Positions 26,376 to 33,523 of a DNA stretch of 64,000 nucleotides are shown here, in pieces. Each line of letters starts with the position of its first letter. Position 1 is the first letter of the stretch. The notes under the pieces are model-generated. The model worked only from the letters and a program-made list of their open reading frames with translations, ran no database searches and was not told the origin of the DNA. Location of the stretch: positions 813,501 to 877,500 of the forward strand of contig NZ_CP133470.1 of the NCBI RefSeq assembly GCF_031191205.1, given 5' to 3'. The translations under genes and the position numbers were made by a program. The DNA is from Haemophilus parainfluenzae ATCC 33392 (GTDB lineage: Bacteria > Pseudomonadota > Gammaproteobacteria > Enterobacterales > Pasteurellaceae).

Positions 26376-26840
26376 TTACCCACCCTGACAATTCAACCAA
26401 GCCTTTCGCGTGCCTTGATAGTTTTTGTAATAAACGGAACTATGTTCACGCGCCACCAAATCAACAGTGCTTCCTTGAATAGGGTTGTACGATTGATAAA
26501 GCACTTCAAAACGGCTACCGCGCGCATTTAATGCTCTATTCGCAAGATGATCAAACGGCATCGCATTGCCGCCATCCAGTTGGAAATAAAAACCGAAATT
26601 ATCTTTCATCCGACTCTCTACCGAGAGAGGAAAGTAGGTTGCCAAATATGAGGTTGACCCTGTTTCCGAGTTCTTACAACGATAATGATATTGCTTGTAA
26701 TTAAGGGCATTATTTAATTCTGCTTGGCTAATATTATCCTTTAAAAATCTGGTCTTCAGCGGTTTTTTGGGCGGCGTTGTTGTACATGCAAATAAACTCA
26801 CCAACGCCGTGGTGAATAACATCATTTTAAGTTTGTTCAT
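26376..26840 (-). CDS. Small lipoprotein of unknown function
   Basis: A 154-residue predicted lipoprotein: signal peptide MNKLKMMLFTTALVSLFAC with the lipid Cys at 19. The mature part has two Cys, in YHYRCKNSETG and AWLNCQGG at the extreme end, that could pair, and aromatic-rich strands (FYFQLDGG, SRFEVLYQSYNP). The frame is open to 26981, but the lipoprotein signal fixes the start at ATG 26840. Cysteine placement recalls small periplasmic beta-barrel inhibitors such as MliC, without enough similarity to claim it. Confidence 0.7.
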   Translation of the reverse strand: MNKLKMMLFTTALVSLFACTTTPPKKPLKTRFLKDNISQAELNNALNYKQYHYRCKNSETGSTSYLATYFPLSVESRMKDNFGFYFQLDGGNAMPFDHLANRALNARGSRFEVLYQSYNPIQGSTVDLVAREHSSVYYKNYQGTRKAWLNCQGG

Positions 26841-27091
26841 GGTATCAATTTCAAGAGAAGTGTGATTGAAAGCACTGTTGGCTACACGATAGTTTAGTTG
26901 CTGAGACAGTCGGTTTACAGAATGATTCTTGGAAAGTGTCAGCAATGAAGTTCCAACGATTTTGTCGTAATTGGAAATCAACTACCAAAATTAGGCGGGG
27001 ATTATACCACTCTTTTGCCAACGCGTGTTTCCTAACGCGCGCCCAAGAACGTAAATAAAGTGCGGTGAGTTTTTGAAGTGTTTTTTTACGG
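26841..27091. other. Non-coding stretch with a hairpin element
   Basis: Between the lipoprotein start and the MITE-like element I see no gene. CGCGTGTT (27022-27029) pairs with AACGCGCG (27034-27041) around TCCT. Read on the other strand this is GCGTT-AGGA-AACACGC, close to copy A at 23355. A single uptake signal lies at 27058. Confidence 0.45.
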
Positions 27092-27227
27092 TATTATGTA
27101 GCAAATGCACAAAACGCTTGCTGAGCCTGTCGAAGCATTGGTTTTGTGTATCGGAGAAGCTGAAATTACTTACACTTCGACAAGCTCAGTGACCGCAATT
27201 TCAGCTTTGTGCAACTGCTACATAATA
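27092..27227. mobile_element. MITE-like palindromic element
   Basis: A 136-bp element with 22-bp terminal inverted repeats: TATTATGTAGCAAATGCACA-type at the left and its complement at the right, two mismatches. Inside are a second inverted pair (GCTGAAATT and AATTTCAGC) and two opposed copies of the widespread CTGAGCYTGTCGAAG motif. There is no coding frame. A clear target duplication is not visible. Confidence 0.7.
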
Positions 27228-27232
27228 TCGAA

Positions 27233-27278
27233 AGAGTTTTAAAACCTCTCAAAAATTGACCGCACTTTTTGTATTTTC
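27233..27278. repeat. 46-bp island repeat, copy 2
   Basis: Nearly identical to 17928-17973 and 28374-28419 (AGAGTTTTAAAACCTCTC, then the uptake signal, then TTTTTGTATTTT). Here the left uptake-signal arm is missing because the MITE-like element abuts at 27227. Confidence 0.85.
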
Positions 27279-27301
27279 AGAACTACTTATATTTAAGCTA
27301 A

Positions 27302-27358
27302 TCTTATAATTTCACATCCAACTTATCGTAAGAGCGTTCTATCACGAGCAAGTAATAG
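27302..27358 (-). pseudogene. Decayed duplicate of the purT 3' end
   Basis: Read on the minus strand this gives ERSYDKLDVKL and a stop, against [11 protein letters not shown] at the end of the real PurT. It follows repeat copy 2 at the same distance as purT follows copy 3. About 28 bp of the purT sequence are deleted, after which homology resumes (ATCACGAGC). Confidence 0.8.
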
Positions 27359-27379
27359 GTGGAAGCAGTGGCAAGGAAG

Positions 27380-27496
27380 ATGGCGAAAGTAAAACTTACC
27401 AAGCAAGCCACTTATAGAAAATATTTAGCTAACCGACAGTATGAAATAAGAGCGGAAGTTTTAGTTGCTATTGAAAAATTTGGAGTAAATAAATGA
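27380..27496 (+). pseudogene. Possible toxin C-terminal fragment overlapping the next gene
   Basis: A 38-codon frame (MAKVKLTKQATYRKYLANRQ, then EIRAEVLVAIEKFGVNK) ends in a TGA that overlaps the next ATG (ATGA). The basic, helical sequence directly in front of an acidic immunity-like gene fits the end of a toxin. It is too short to assign and could be a genuine small gene. Confidence 0.4.
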
Positions 27497-28338
27497 TAGG
27501 GTTATCAGAAAAACAAATTAATGACATGTTTACAGAATTTTATAATGAATTTGATTCAATTCCATTTTGTGAGCTAAATCTGAGTGATGCTAAAAGAACA
27601 TTTGATGGATATAACTTTATAGTAAAGGGTGATCTTTTTGAGAATATAATAGGTCCTTTTAGATATATTCAGCCACTATCATTTTCCTATATGAGCAAAG
27701 GAAAATTCTTCTATGGGGTTGAGAAAAGTAATATACCTGTAATGGGAGATATTACACAGTTTGGTATATTAATAAATAATATTGGATATTATATAAAATA
27801 TGATCCTTTTTCATATAAGAGTGGTAACAAAAGTATGGGAGGATTTCATCGTTATATTCCAAAAGAAATAATGTGCTCTTGGTTATATGTAAGTCAAGGA
27901 TGGGAAATTGCAGAAGATACAATACATAATATATATAAAAGTAATTTACCTTCATTATTATTAATGCCCATTCATTCAATTATAGAAGGTTTTGAAGATA
28001 GTCATGGCGTTGCACTTCCTGAATATACAGCTTTTCTAGAACATAAATTTCATCATGCTTTTAGACAAAGCTATGATGATAAATTTAATGATGAAAAATA
28101 TTTTGAATTAAGATGTTTGCTTGATACCCGTTCCAATGATGATGGGAGTAAAACAGGATATCAATTATTTGTGTCTTCTCATAATGATGAACGTAATGTT
28201 TATGTGATACCTAGAGCAGATGTGATGGGTATTAAAAAGTTGACGAATCCAGCAGAGGCAATAGATCATTATGCTGCTCATTTATTCTCACGTGCTGAGG
28301 GTGAGTTTGATTTTATGCAATATGCAGAAGATTTTTAA
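27493..28338 (+). CDS. Acidic protein of unknown function, probably an orphan immunity protein
   Basis: A 281-residue soluble acidic protein (MIGLSEKQINDMFTEFYNEF start; central MGGFHRYIPKEI; end AEGEFDFMQYAEDF). No signal peptide or membrane segment. Low GC, a 4-bp overlap with a truncated upstream frame and a position among SUKH and WHH-linked genes suggest an immunity gene, perhaps of two domains. I do not recognise the family. It is bracketed by copies 2 and 3 of the 46-bp repeat and purT ends. Confidence 0.6.
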   Translation: MIGLSEKQINDMFTEFYNEFDSIPFCELNLSDAKRTFDGYNFIVKGDLFENIIGPFRYIQPLSFSYMSKGKFFYGVEKSNIPVMGDITQFGILINNIGYYIKYDPFSYKSGNKSMGGFHRYIPKEIMCSWLYVSQGWEIAEDTIHNIYKSNLPSLLLMPIHSIIEGFEDSHGVALPEYTAFLEHKFHHAFRQSYDDKFNDEKYFELRCLLDTRSNDDGSKTGYQLFVSSHNDERNVYVIPRADVMGIKKLTNPAEAIDHYAAHLFSRAEGEFDFMQYAEDF

Positions 28339-28353
28339 TTAATACAATAAATT

Positions 28354-28419
28354 AAAGTGCGGTCTTTTTTAAAAGAGTTTTAAAACCTCTCAAAAACTAA
28401 CCGCACTTTTTGTATTTTC
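28354..28419. repeat. Uptake-signal terminator and 46-bp island repeat, copy 3
   Basis: An inverted uptake-signal pair (28354-28363 with 28400-28409) forms a terminator for the orphan gene and, on the other strand, purT. Positions 28374-28419 match copies 1 and 2. Confidence 0.85.
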
Positions 28420-28441
28420 AACGGCTTATGTTAAGTAAGTT

Positions 28442-29623
28442 TTATAATTTTACATCTAATTTGGCGTAAGCACGCTCTACTTTTTCCAATGCTTTTTCTA
28501 CGGAAATATCACGAGCGAGTAAGACACCTAAACGGCGATGACCATTGACTTCACCTTTGCCGAAAATGCGGATATTGGTGTGGGGTTCAGCCAATACTTC
28601 GGCGATATTGCCAAATTGCACGTTTTTCGATTGGCCTTCTACCACGATGGCTTTGGAAGCCGATGGGCTAATGAGGGTGATTTCCGGAATAGGTAAGCCT
28701 AAAATCGCGCGGGCATGTAAGGCGAATTCAGATAATTCTTGAGAAATTAGCGTGACCATACCGGTATCGTGTGGACGAGGGGAAACTTCATTGAAGATAA
28801 CCTCATCACCACATACAAACATTTCCACACCAAAAATACCGCGACCACCTAATGCAGTGGTAATTTTCTCTGCTACGTCTTGTGCTTTTTTCAACGCTGC
28901 ATCAGACATGGCTTGTGGTTGCCAAGATTCGCGATAGTCGCCATCTTCTTGACGGTGGCCGATTGGCGCTAAGAAGCTGGTGCCATTAATGTGGCGAACG
29001 GTGAGTAAGGTGATTTCATAATCGAATTTAACAAACCCTTCTACAATCACGCGTCCTGCGCCTGCACGACCACCTTGTTGCGCGTAATCCCAGGCTTTTT
29101 GTAAGTCGTCTTTGGATTTCAAAATACTTTGACCGTGGCCAGAAGAGGACATAATCGGTTTCACCACGCAAGGAATACCGATTTTTTCAACCGCACTTTG
29201 GAAGTCAGCAAAGTTATCGACAAATTGATAAGGTGAGGTTGGCAAACCAAGCTCTTCGGCAGCCAAACGACGAATGCCTTCACGATTCATTGTAAGCTTG
29301 GTGGCTTTGGCGGTAGGCACAACATTAAAACCTGCTTTTTCTAATTCAATCAGCGTATCTGTCGCGATGGCTTCCACTTCCGGCACGATGTAATCTGGGC
29401 GCTCTTTTTCCACTAAGGCTTTGAGTGCTGCACCATCTAGCATGGAAATCGTATAAGCACGATGTGCCACTTGTTGTGCTGGGGCGTTTTCATAACGATC
29501 GACGGCAATCACTTCCACGCCTAAACGTTGTAATTCAATCACCACCTCTTTGCCCAGTTCACCAGAGCCAAGCATCATCACTTTAATAGCATTCGGGGTT
29601 AATGCTGTACCTAGGATTGTCAT
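28442..29623 (-). CDS. purT: Formate-dependent phosphoribosylglycinamide formyltransferase
   Basis: Makes formyl-GAR from GAR, formate and ATP, the folate-independent route to purine ring carbon 8. The 393-residue ATP-grasp enzyme has [16 protein letters not shown] at the N-terminus, [12 protein letters not shown] in the ATP-binding lid and [16 protein letters not shown] for substrate binding. It starts 9 bp after luxS, so the two form one unit. Decayed copies of its 3' end lie at 27302-27358 and probably 17974-17999. Confidence 0.97.
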   Translation of the reverse strand: MTILGTALTPNAIKVMMLGSGELGKEVVIELQRLGVEVIAVDRYENAPAQQVAHRAYTISMLDGAALKALVEKERPDYIVPEVEAIATDTLIELEKAGFNVVPTAKATKLTMNREGIRRLAAEELGLPTSPYQFVDNFADFQSAVEKIGIPCVVKPIMSSSGHGQSILKSKDDLQKAWDYAQQGGRAGAGRVIVEGFVKFDYEITLLTVRHINGTSFLAPIGHRQEDGDYRESWQPQAMSDAALKKAQDVAEKITTALGGRGIFGVEMFVCGDEVIFNEVSPRPHDTGMVTLISQELSEFALHARAILGLPIPEITLISPSASKAIVVEGQSKNVQFGNIAEVLAEPHTNIRIFGKGEVNGHRRLGVLLARDISVEKALEKVERAYAKLDVKL

Positions 29624-29632
29624 GTTGTGTCC

Positions 29633-30136
29633 TTATTTTAAGAAAGATTCATCAAGTGCTAAATCGTCATTTTTATTAATCCCCACACCGCGAGCAATCA
29701 CATTTTTAGCAATATCATGTGCTTCTTCTAAAGAATGCTCGGTGTAAGTTCCGCATTGGTATTCATTTAATTCAGGAATTTGGTTTTGGTCTTGCACGGT
29801 TAAAATATCTTTCATGGAAGCTAACCATGCATCAGCTACTTGTTGCTCGTTTGGTGTGCCAATTAATGACATGTAAAAACCTGTACGGCAACCCATTGGG
29901 GAAATATCGATGATTTCTACATTGTCATTATTTAAATGGTCACGCATGAAACCCGCAAATAAATGCTCAAGGGTGTGAATCCCTTTTGGTGGGAGAATTT
30001 CTTTGTTTGGAATGCAAAAACGAAGATCAAAAACAGTGATGTCATCGCCCTTTGGGGTACGCATCGTTTTGGCAACGCGCACGGCAGGTGCGTTCATACG
30101 GGTGTGATCCACTTTAAAACTGTCGAGTAATGGCAT
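29633..30136 (-). CDS. luxS: S-ribosylhomocysteine lyase LuxS
   Basis: Cleaves S-ribosylhomocysteine to homocysteine and the AI-2 precursor DPD. The 167-residue product has the metal site HTLEH (His54, His58) and a catalytic Cys83 in [11 protein letters not shown]; the third metal ligand is the Cys in [10 protein letters not shown]. The ATG at 30136 ([14 protein letters not shown]) has a fair ribosome-binding site. An upstream frame to 30178 is not family-like. Downstream purT and the divergent sRNA candidate define its neighbourhood. Confidence 0.98.
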   Translation of the reverse strand: MPLLDSFKVDHTRMNAPAVRVAKTMRTPKGDDITVFDLRFCIPNKEILPPKGIHTLEHLFAGFMRDHLNNDNVEIIDISPMGCRTGFYMSLIGTPNEQQVADAWLASMKDILTVQDQNQIPELNEYQCGTYTEHSLEEAHDIAKNVIARGVGINKNDDLALDESFLK

Positions 30137-30217
30137 ATTTATTTCCTTGAAAATCAGTGATTTGTAAATTAATTGCAAGTTTTTGTAAATTTTTTTACAT
30201 TTTTTTACAATTTCTTT

Positions 30218-30244
30218 GAACTTTTCTTTTTAGCGTCGGTCTTA
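30218..30244 (+). promoter_or_regulatory. Sigma-E-type promoter upstream of the sRNA candidate
   Basis: GAACTT at 30218-30223 matches the sigma-E -35 GGAACTT except for its first base. Sixteen bases later TCTTA (30240-30244) resembles the -10 TCTGA/TCAAA. Sixteen bases is the usual sigma-E spacing. It directs transcription away from luxS. Confidence 0.5.
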
Positions 30245-30247
30245 TAG

Positions 30248-30325
30248 AACAAGCAACTTGCAGTTGTTTTAATAAAATTGGTTCCTTAGGTTATTTGCCC
30301 CTTACTCGATAAGGGGCGTTTTTTT
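30248..30325 (+). ncRNA. Candidate MicA-like small RNA
   Basis: A transcript of about 75 nt would start a few bases after the sigma-E-type promoter. It would have a 5' stem-loop (AACAA-GCAA with TTGC and TTGTT), a single-stranded middle containing GGUUCCUUAGG, complementary to an AAGGAAC-type Shine-Dalgarno region, and a strong terminator (GCCCCTTA, 30297-30304, with TAAGGGGC, 30310-30317, then T7). In E. coli MicA lies between luxS and gshA-yqaA-yqaB, divergent to luxS and sigma-E dependent. Here gshA is absent and yqaA-yqaB follow at once. There is no clear primary-sequence match to MicA. Confidence 0.6.
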
Positions 30326-30392
30326 ATCTGTTGAATATTAACTCGTCTTTATTCTAGCCCACAACCAGGTTATGCACAAAGGCTATTCACAG

Positions 30393-30872
30393 CTATGACA
30401 CGAAAGGCAAACTGAAAAAGAGCAAGGCAATATAACGCAGTCCTTTTCCAATCGTCATAAAAATCAAACAACTTAGCCAATTCAATCTAAGCCAACCGGC
30501 TACCGCACAAAACACATCCCCGATAATAGGCAACCAGCTCAATAATAAAGTGATGGCGCCATAGCGTTGTATTTTGTTTATTGCCCATAAAGTGCGGTCA
30601 TTTTTGCTGTCGATTTTCGGAAACCATCGACCAATCCAATAAGTGGTGAGGCTGCCTAGCGTATTGCCTGCGGTTGCCATAAAAACAAGCCAAAAAATAT
30701 CCGCACTTAATAATGATCCGACCAATACTTTTGGCGCAGCCAGGGAGACAAACACAATTTCTGAATTACCCGGCAAAATGGTGGCACTTAAGAAAGCGCT
30801 GAAAAACATCAGCCACAAGCCATGGGTTTGCCAAAAATCAGCCCAAAAACTGAAAGAGAAAATGTCCCACAT
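30393..30872 (-). CDS. yqaA: YqaA-family inner-membrane protein (DedA/SNARE-associated group)
   Basis: A 159-residue membrane protein with four or five helices and the DedA-type re-entrant region (LPGNSEIVFVSLAA and GNTLGSLTTYWIGRWF). The family is linked to membrane homeostasis and lipid scrambling-like activity; the exact role is unknown. It overlaps yqaB by one base and is transcribed with it, as in E. coli. An uptake signal lies at 30591. Confidence 0.88.
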   Translation of the reverse strand: MWDIFSFSFWADFWQTHGLWLMFFSAFLSATILPGNSEIVFVSLAAPKVLVGSLLSADIFWLVFMATAGNTLGSLTTYWIGRWFPKIDSKNDRTLWAINKIQRYGAITLLLSWLPIIGDVFCAVAGWLRLNWLSCLIFMTIGKGLRYIALLFFSLPFVS

Positions 30873-31471
30873 TAGGCTCTAATAATCTCGCGCGTTCTGA
30901 CATCAAACACATCCATTCCTGCACTTAATCCTGCTTTTACACCAAGATCGGCATCTTCAAAGACGATACAACGTGATGGTTCGGCTTTTGCCAGTTCTGC
31001 GCAGCGTAAAAAGGTTTCTGGATGCGGTTTATGTTCTTTCACATCATCTGCGCTGACAATGGCGTTAAAGTAATGTTTGATATCTAATTTTTGCATCAAC
31101 ATATCAATAATTTGGCGGTTCGAGCCTGAACCGAGCGCAATCGGCTTTTGTTGATAGTAATGACGCACCACGTCAAAGGTTGGGAGTAATTTTGATTCTG
31201 TTGGAATCAATTCATAGGAAAGTTTGCGTTTCGCTTGTATGACTTCATTTAAGCGTTCTTGTGGCATACCGGCATCTTGCATAATGGCGGAGGCGATAGT
31301 GCTCACAGTTGCGCCACCTAAATCATACATAATTTGGCTGTTAAAACGATAACCAAATTGTTCCCCCACCATGTTCCACGCACGGGCGTGTACTGGCATG
31401 GTGTCGATTAAAGTGCCATCCATATCAAAAATCAGGCCATCATATTTTTCAAAAAGTCTGTTATCTATCAT
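30872..31471 (-). CDS. yqaB: HAD-family sugar-phosphate phosphatase YqaB
   Basis: A 199-residue HAD-IA hydrolase: motif I DMDGTLIDT (about 17-25), motif II in LGSGSNRQ and motif III/IV KPHPETF and VFEDADLG. E. coli YqaB dephosphorylates fructose 1-phosphate and 6-phosphogluconate. First gene of the yqaB-yqaA unit, next to luxS as in enterics. Confidence 0.9.
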   Translation of the reverse strand: MIDNRLFEKYDGLIFDMDGTLIDTMPVHARAWNMVGEQFGYRFNSQIMYDLGGATVSTIASAIMQDAGMPQERLNEVIQAKRKLSYELIPTESKLLPTFDVVRHYYQQKPIALGSGSNRQIIDMLMQKLDIKHYFNAIVSADDVKEHKPHPETFLRCAELAKAEPSRCIVFEDADLGVKAGLSAGMDVFDVRTREIIRA

Positions 31472-31582
31472 TTATTGCTTTCCTAGTTCGTAAATTTTTT
31501 CACTTTGTTTCAATTTTGTGATCTGTGCACTGGTAATTTTGTGAAATAGCGGTAAAGTTATCCTATCTTAAAAAGGAATGTT

Positions 31583-31948
31583 ATGTCGTTACTCAAACAA
31601 TTAACCCGTTGGAAAATTCGCGGTCAGATTGATCAGGACGTTATTGATATTATTCTGACTTTGCAAAGTCGCCTAGAGCATCATTGGCGCATTGATGTGT
31701 CTATTCCGACCGTCATTACACTCTTATTGCATATTGCCAACAGCCTTGCCCGTTTAAAACGAGGGGGTTGCGTTTCCCCGCTTCATCAAGCCTTTTATGA
31801 TGAAATGCAAAGTGCGGTCATTTTTCCTGATGTTTTGGAAATTCACCACGATTTGCTTTCTTTTATTCCGCAAGAAATTCCCGAAGCAGAGCAGAGTTAT
31901 TATCTCGCCAATATTTATAGCTTGCTGTTGGAGCAAGATAAAAAATAA
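31583..31948 (+). CDS. Small cytosolic protein, possibly a stand-alone PRD domain
   Basis: A 121-residue, predominantly helical soluble protein. The segment TLLLHIANSLARLKRGG (about 46-62) resembles the phosphorylatable-His motif of PTS regulation domains, and the length suits one such domain with no DNA-binding part. It might bind or compete with PTS components. The assignment is tentative. An internal uptake signal lies at 31810. AAAGGAATG precedes the start. Confidence 0.55.
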   Translation: MSLLKQLTRWKIRGQIDQDVIDIILTLQSRLEHHWRIDVSIPTVITLLLHIANSLARLKRGGCVSPLHQAFYDEMQSAVIFPDVLEIHHDLLSFIPQEIPEAEQSYYLANIYSLLLEQDKK

Positions 31949-31970
31949 GGGCACGAAAGCCCCTATTTTA
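31942..31970. terminator. Bidirectional terminator between the PRD-like gene and ppx
   Basis: AAATAAGGGC (31943-31952) pairs with GCCCCTATTT (31959-31968), one mismatch, with A and T runs outside. It overlaps the 3' ends of both genes. Confidence 0.7.
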
Positions 31971-33515
31971 TCAGTTAAAAATCAAACTGAGTTCTAAATC
32001 TTTGAGTAAATTGCTTTCTAAGCGCAATTCATTCCACACTAACGGATTGTTATCCAAATAATGTTTCTCAAAAGTCAGTTCCCAAGTCTGTAAAGAGCGG
32101 TCAATTCTGAGATTAATTTTATCGGTGCTATCTGTCGCCTGGCGAGATTTATTCAAAATTACCGAAATACGTAAAAGAAGCAGTAAAGCAAGGACATCTT
32201 CATCCGCATAACGAGCAAAAATCGGTAAATCATTCTTTTTAAATGCACCTGTGTGATAACGAACTAAATTCACCAATAAGCGTTGCTGCTCGCGATCAAA
32301 GCCCGGTAATTCCATATTCTGCAGAATATAAGCGGAATGTTTTTGTACATTGCGATGATTAATCACAATACCCACTTCCAATAAGCGTGCCGCCCAAATC
32401 AACAGATTTTTCATTTCATCAGCAAGATGCGGTTTTTGCCAATGGATGTATTGGTCAATTAAGGTTTTTGCACTATTTGCCACGCGATCAGCTTGCGCTA
32501 AATCTAAGTTAAATTGTTCGGCAAGCCCTAATGCAGTACGAGTACGGATGTCTGAAACTTGGAAGTTTTTTTCTAAGCTGTAAATCACCCCTTCACGCAA
32601 AGCGCCGTCAGAATAGCGCATATTTTCTAAGCCAAAAACGTCAAAAACGGCACTTAAAATAGCTAAGCCTGGTACAAAGACATCCACGCGGTCAGGGTTT
32701 AATCCTGCGATGTTGAGCTCTTCAAAATGGGAAGCTTGTAAGGTTCGTTCAATTAAATTTTGTAAGCGTTCAGCGGTGATGATACCGTTCGGATCAAGAG
32801 TTGCGGTAATCACTTGATAGACGGTTTTGATGGTGCCTGACGAACCTAACACCGATTGCCATCCGAGCTTGCGATATTCCCAGCTTAAATCTTCAATTTT
32901 ATTGACCGCACTTTGGCGAGCTTGCTCGAAGTTTTCTTTTGAAATTTGTCCGTTCGGGAAGAATTTTTTGGCAAAGCTCACACAGCCCATGTGGCGACTT
33001 TCTGCTACTAAGGGGGTGAAATCGTCACCGATGATCATTTCGGTTGAGCCACCACCAATATCGATGACCAGTTTACGTCCGCTTTCTGGTTGAGTGTGGC
33101 AAACACCTGCATAAATGGTTTTGGCTTCAGTTTGACCGCTGATGATATTAATGGGATAAGGAAAGACTGTGGCAGCCTGACGTAAAAATTCGTCATTATT
33201 GACCGCTCTTCGTAAGGTATAAGTGCCTACGACATTCACATCTTCTGGGGCAAAACCTTGTAAGCGCTCAGCAAAAAGTGCAAGGCAATTTACACCGCGC
33301 TCAATGGCTTCTTGGCTTAATACATTGTGCTCATCTAAGCCGTCGGCGAGCCTCACTTTTTGTTTTAAACGAGAAAGCACCTGGATTGAGCCATTGATAA
33401 TACGCGCCACAATCATGTGGAAGCTGTTTGAGCCTAAATCAATGGCGGCAATCTCCCGGGCTTCACCTCGGTGATGAGGTTCTGCGAGTTGAGCCAGTTG
33501 CTTGTCGTTATGCAT
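31971..33515 (-). CDS. ppx: Exopolyphosphatase (Ppx/GppA family)
   Basis: Processively removes phosphate from polyphosphate ends, affecting phosphate storage and stringent response. The 514-residue protein has the actin-like ATPase-fold motifs IAAIDLGSNSFHMIVARI at about 22-39 and VIDIGGGSTEMIIG at about 150, a second domain SGTIKTVYQ and a C-terminal HD-like domain. Length fits Ppx better than GppA-only. The tamBA genes lie upstream, 9 bp away, so it may be part of that unit. Confidence 0.92.
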   Translation of the reverse strand: MHNDKQLAQLAEPHHRGEAREIAAIDLGSNSFHMIVARIINGSIQVLSRLKQKVRLADGLDEHNVLSQEAIERGVNCLALFAERLQGFAPEDVNVVGTYTLRRAVNNDEFLRQAATVFPYPINIISGQTEAKTIYAGVCHTQPESGRKLVIDIGGGSTEMIIGDDFTPLVAESRHMGCVSFAKKFFPNGQISKENFEQARQSAVNKIEDLSWEYRKLGWQSVLGSSGTIKTVYQVITATLDPNGIITAERLQNLIERTLQASHFEELNIAGLNPDRVDVFVPGLAILSAVFDVFGLENMRYSDGALREGVIYSLEKNFQVSDIRTRTALGLAEQFNLDLAQADRVANSAKTLIDQYIHWQKPHLADEMKNLLIWAARLLEVGIVINHRNVQKHSAYILQNMELPGFDREQQRLLVNLVRYHTGAFKKNDLPIFARYADEDVLALLLLLRISVILNKSRQATDSTDKINLRIDRSLQTWELTFEKHYLDNNPLVWNELRLESNLLKDLELSLIFN

Positions 33516-33523
33516 GTCCTTTC

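Noticed and set aside
26841..26981. Longer N-terminus for the lipoprotein at 26376-26840
   Set aside because: A lipoprotein signal sequence begins exactly at ATG 26840; the extra 47 residues would bury it.
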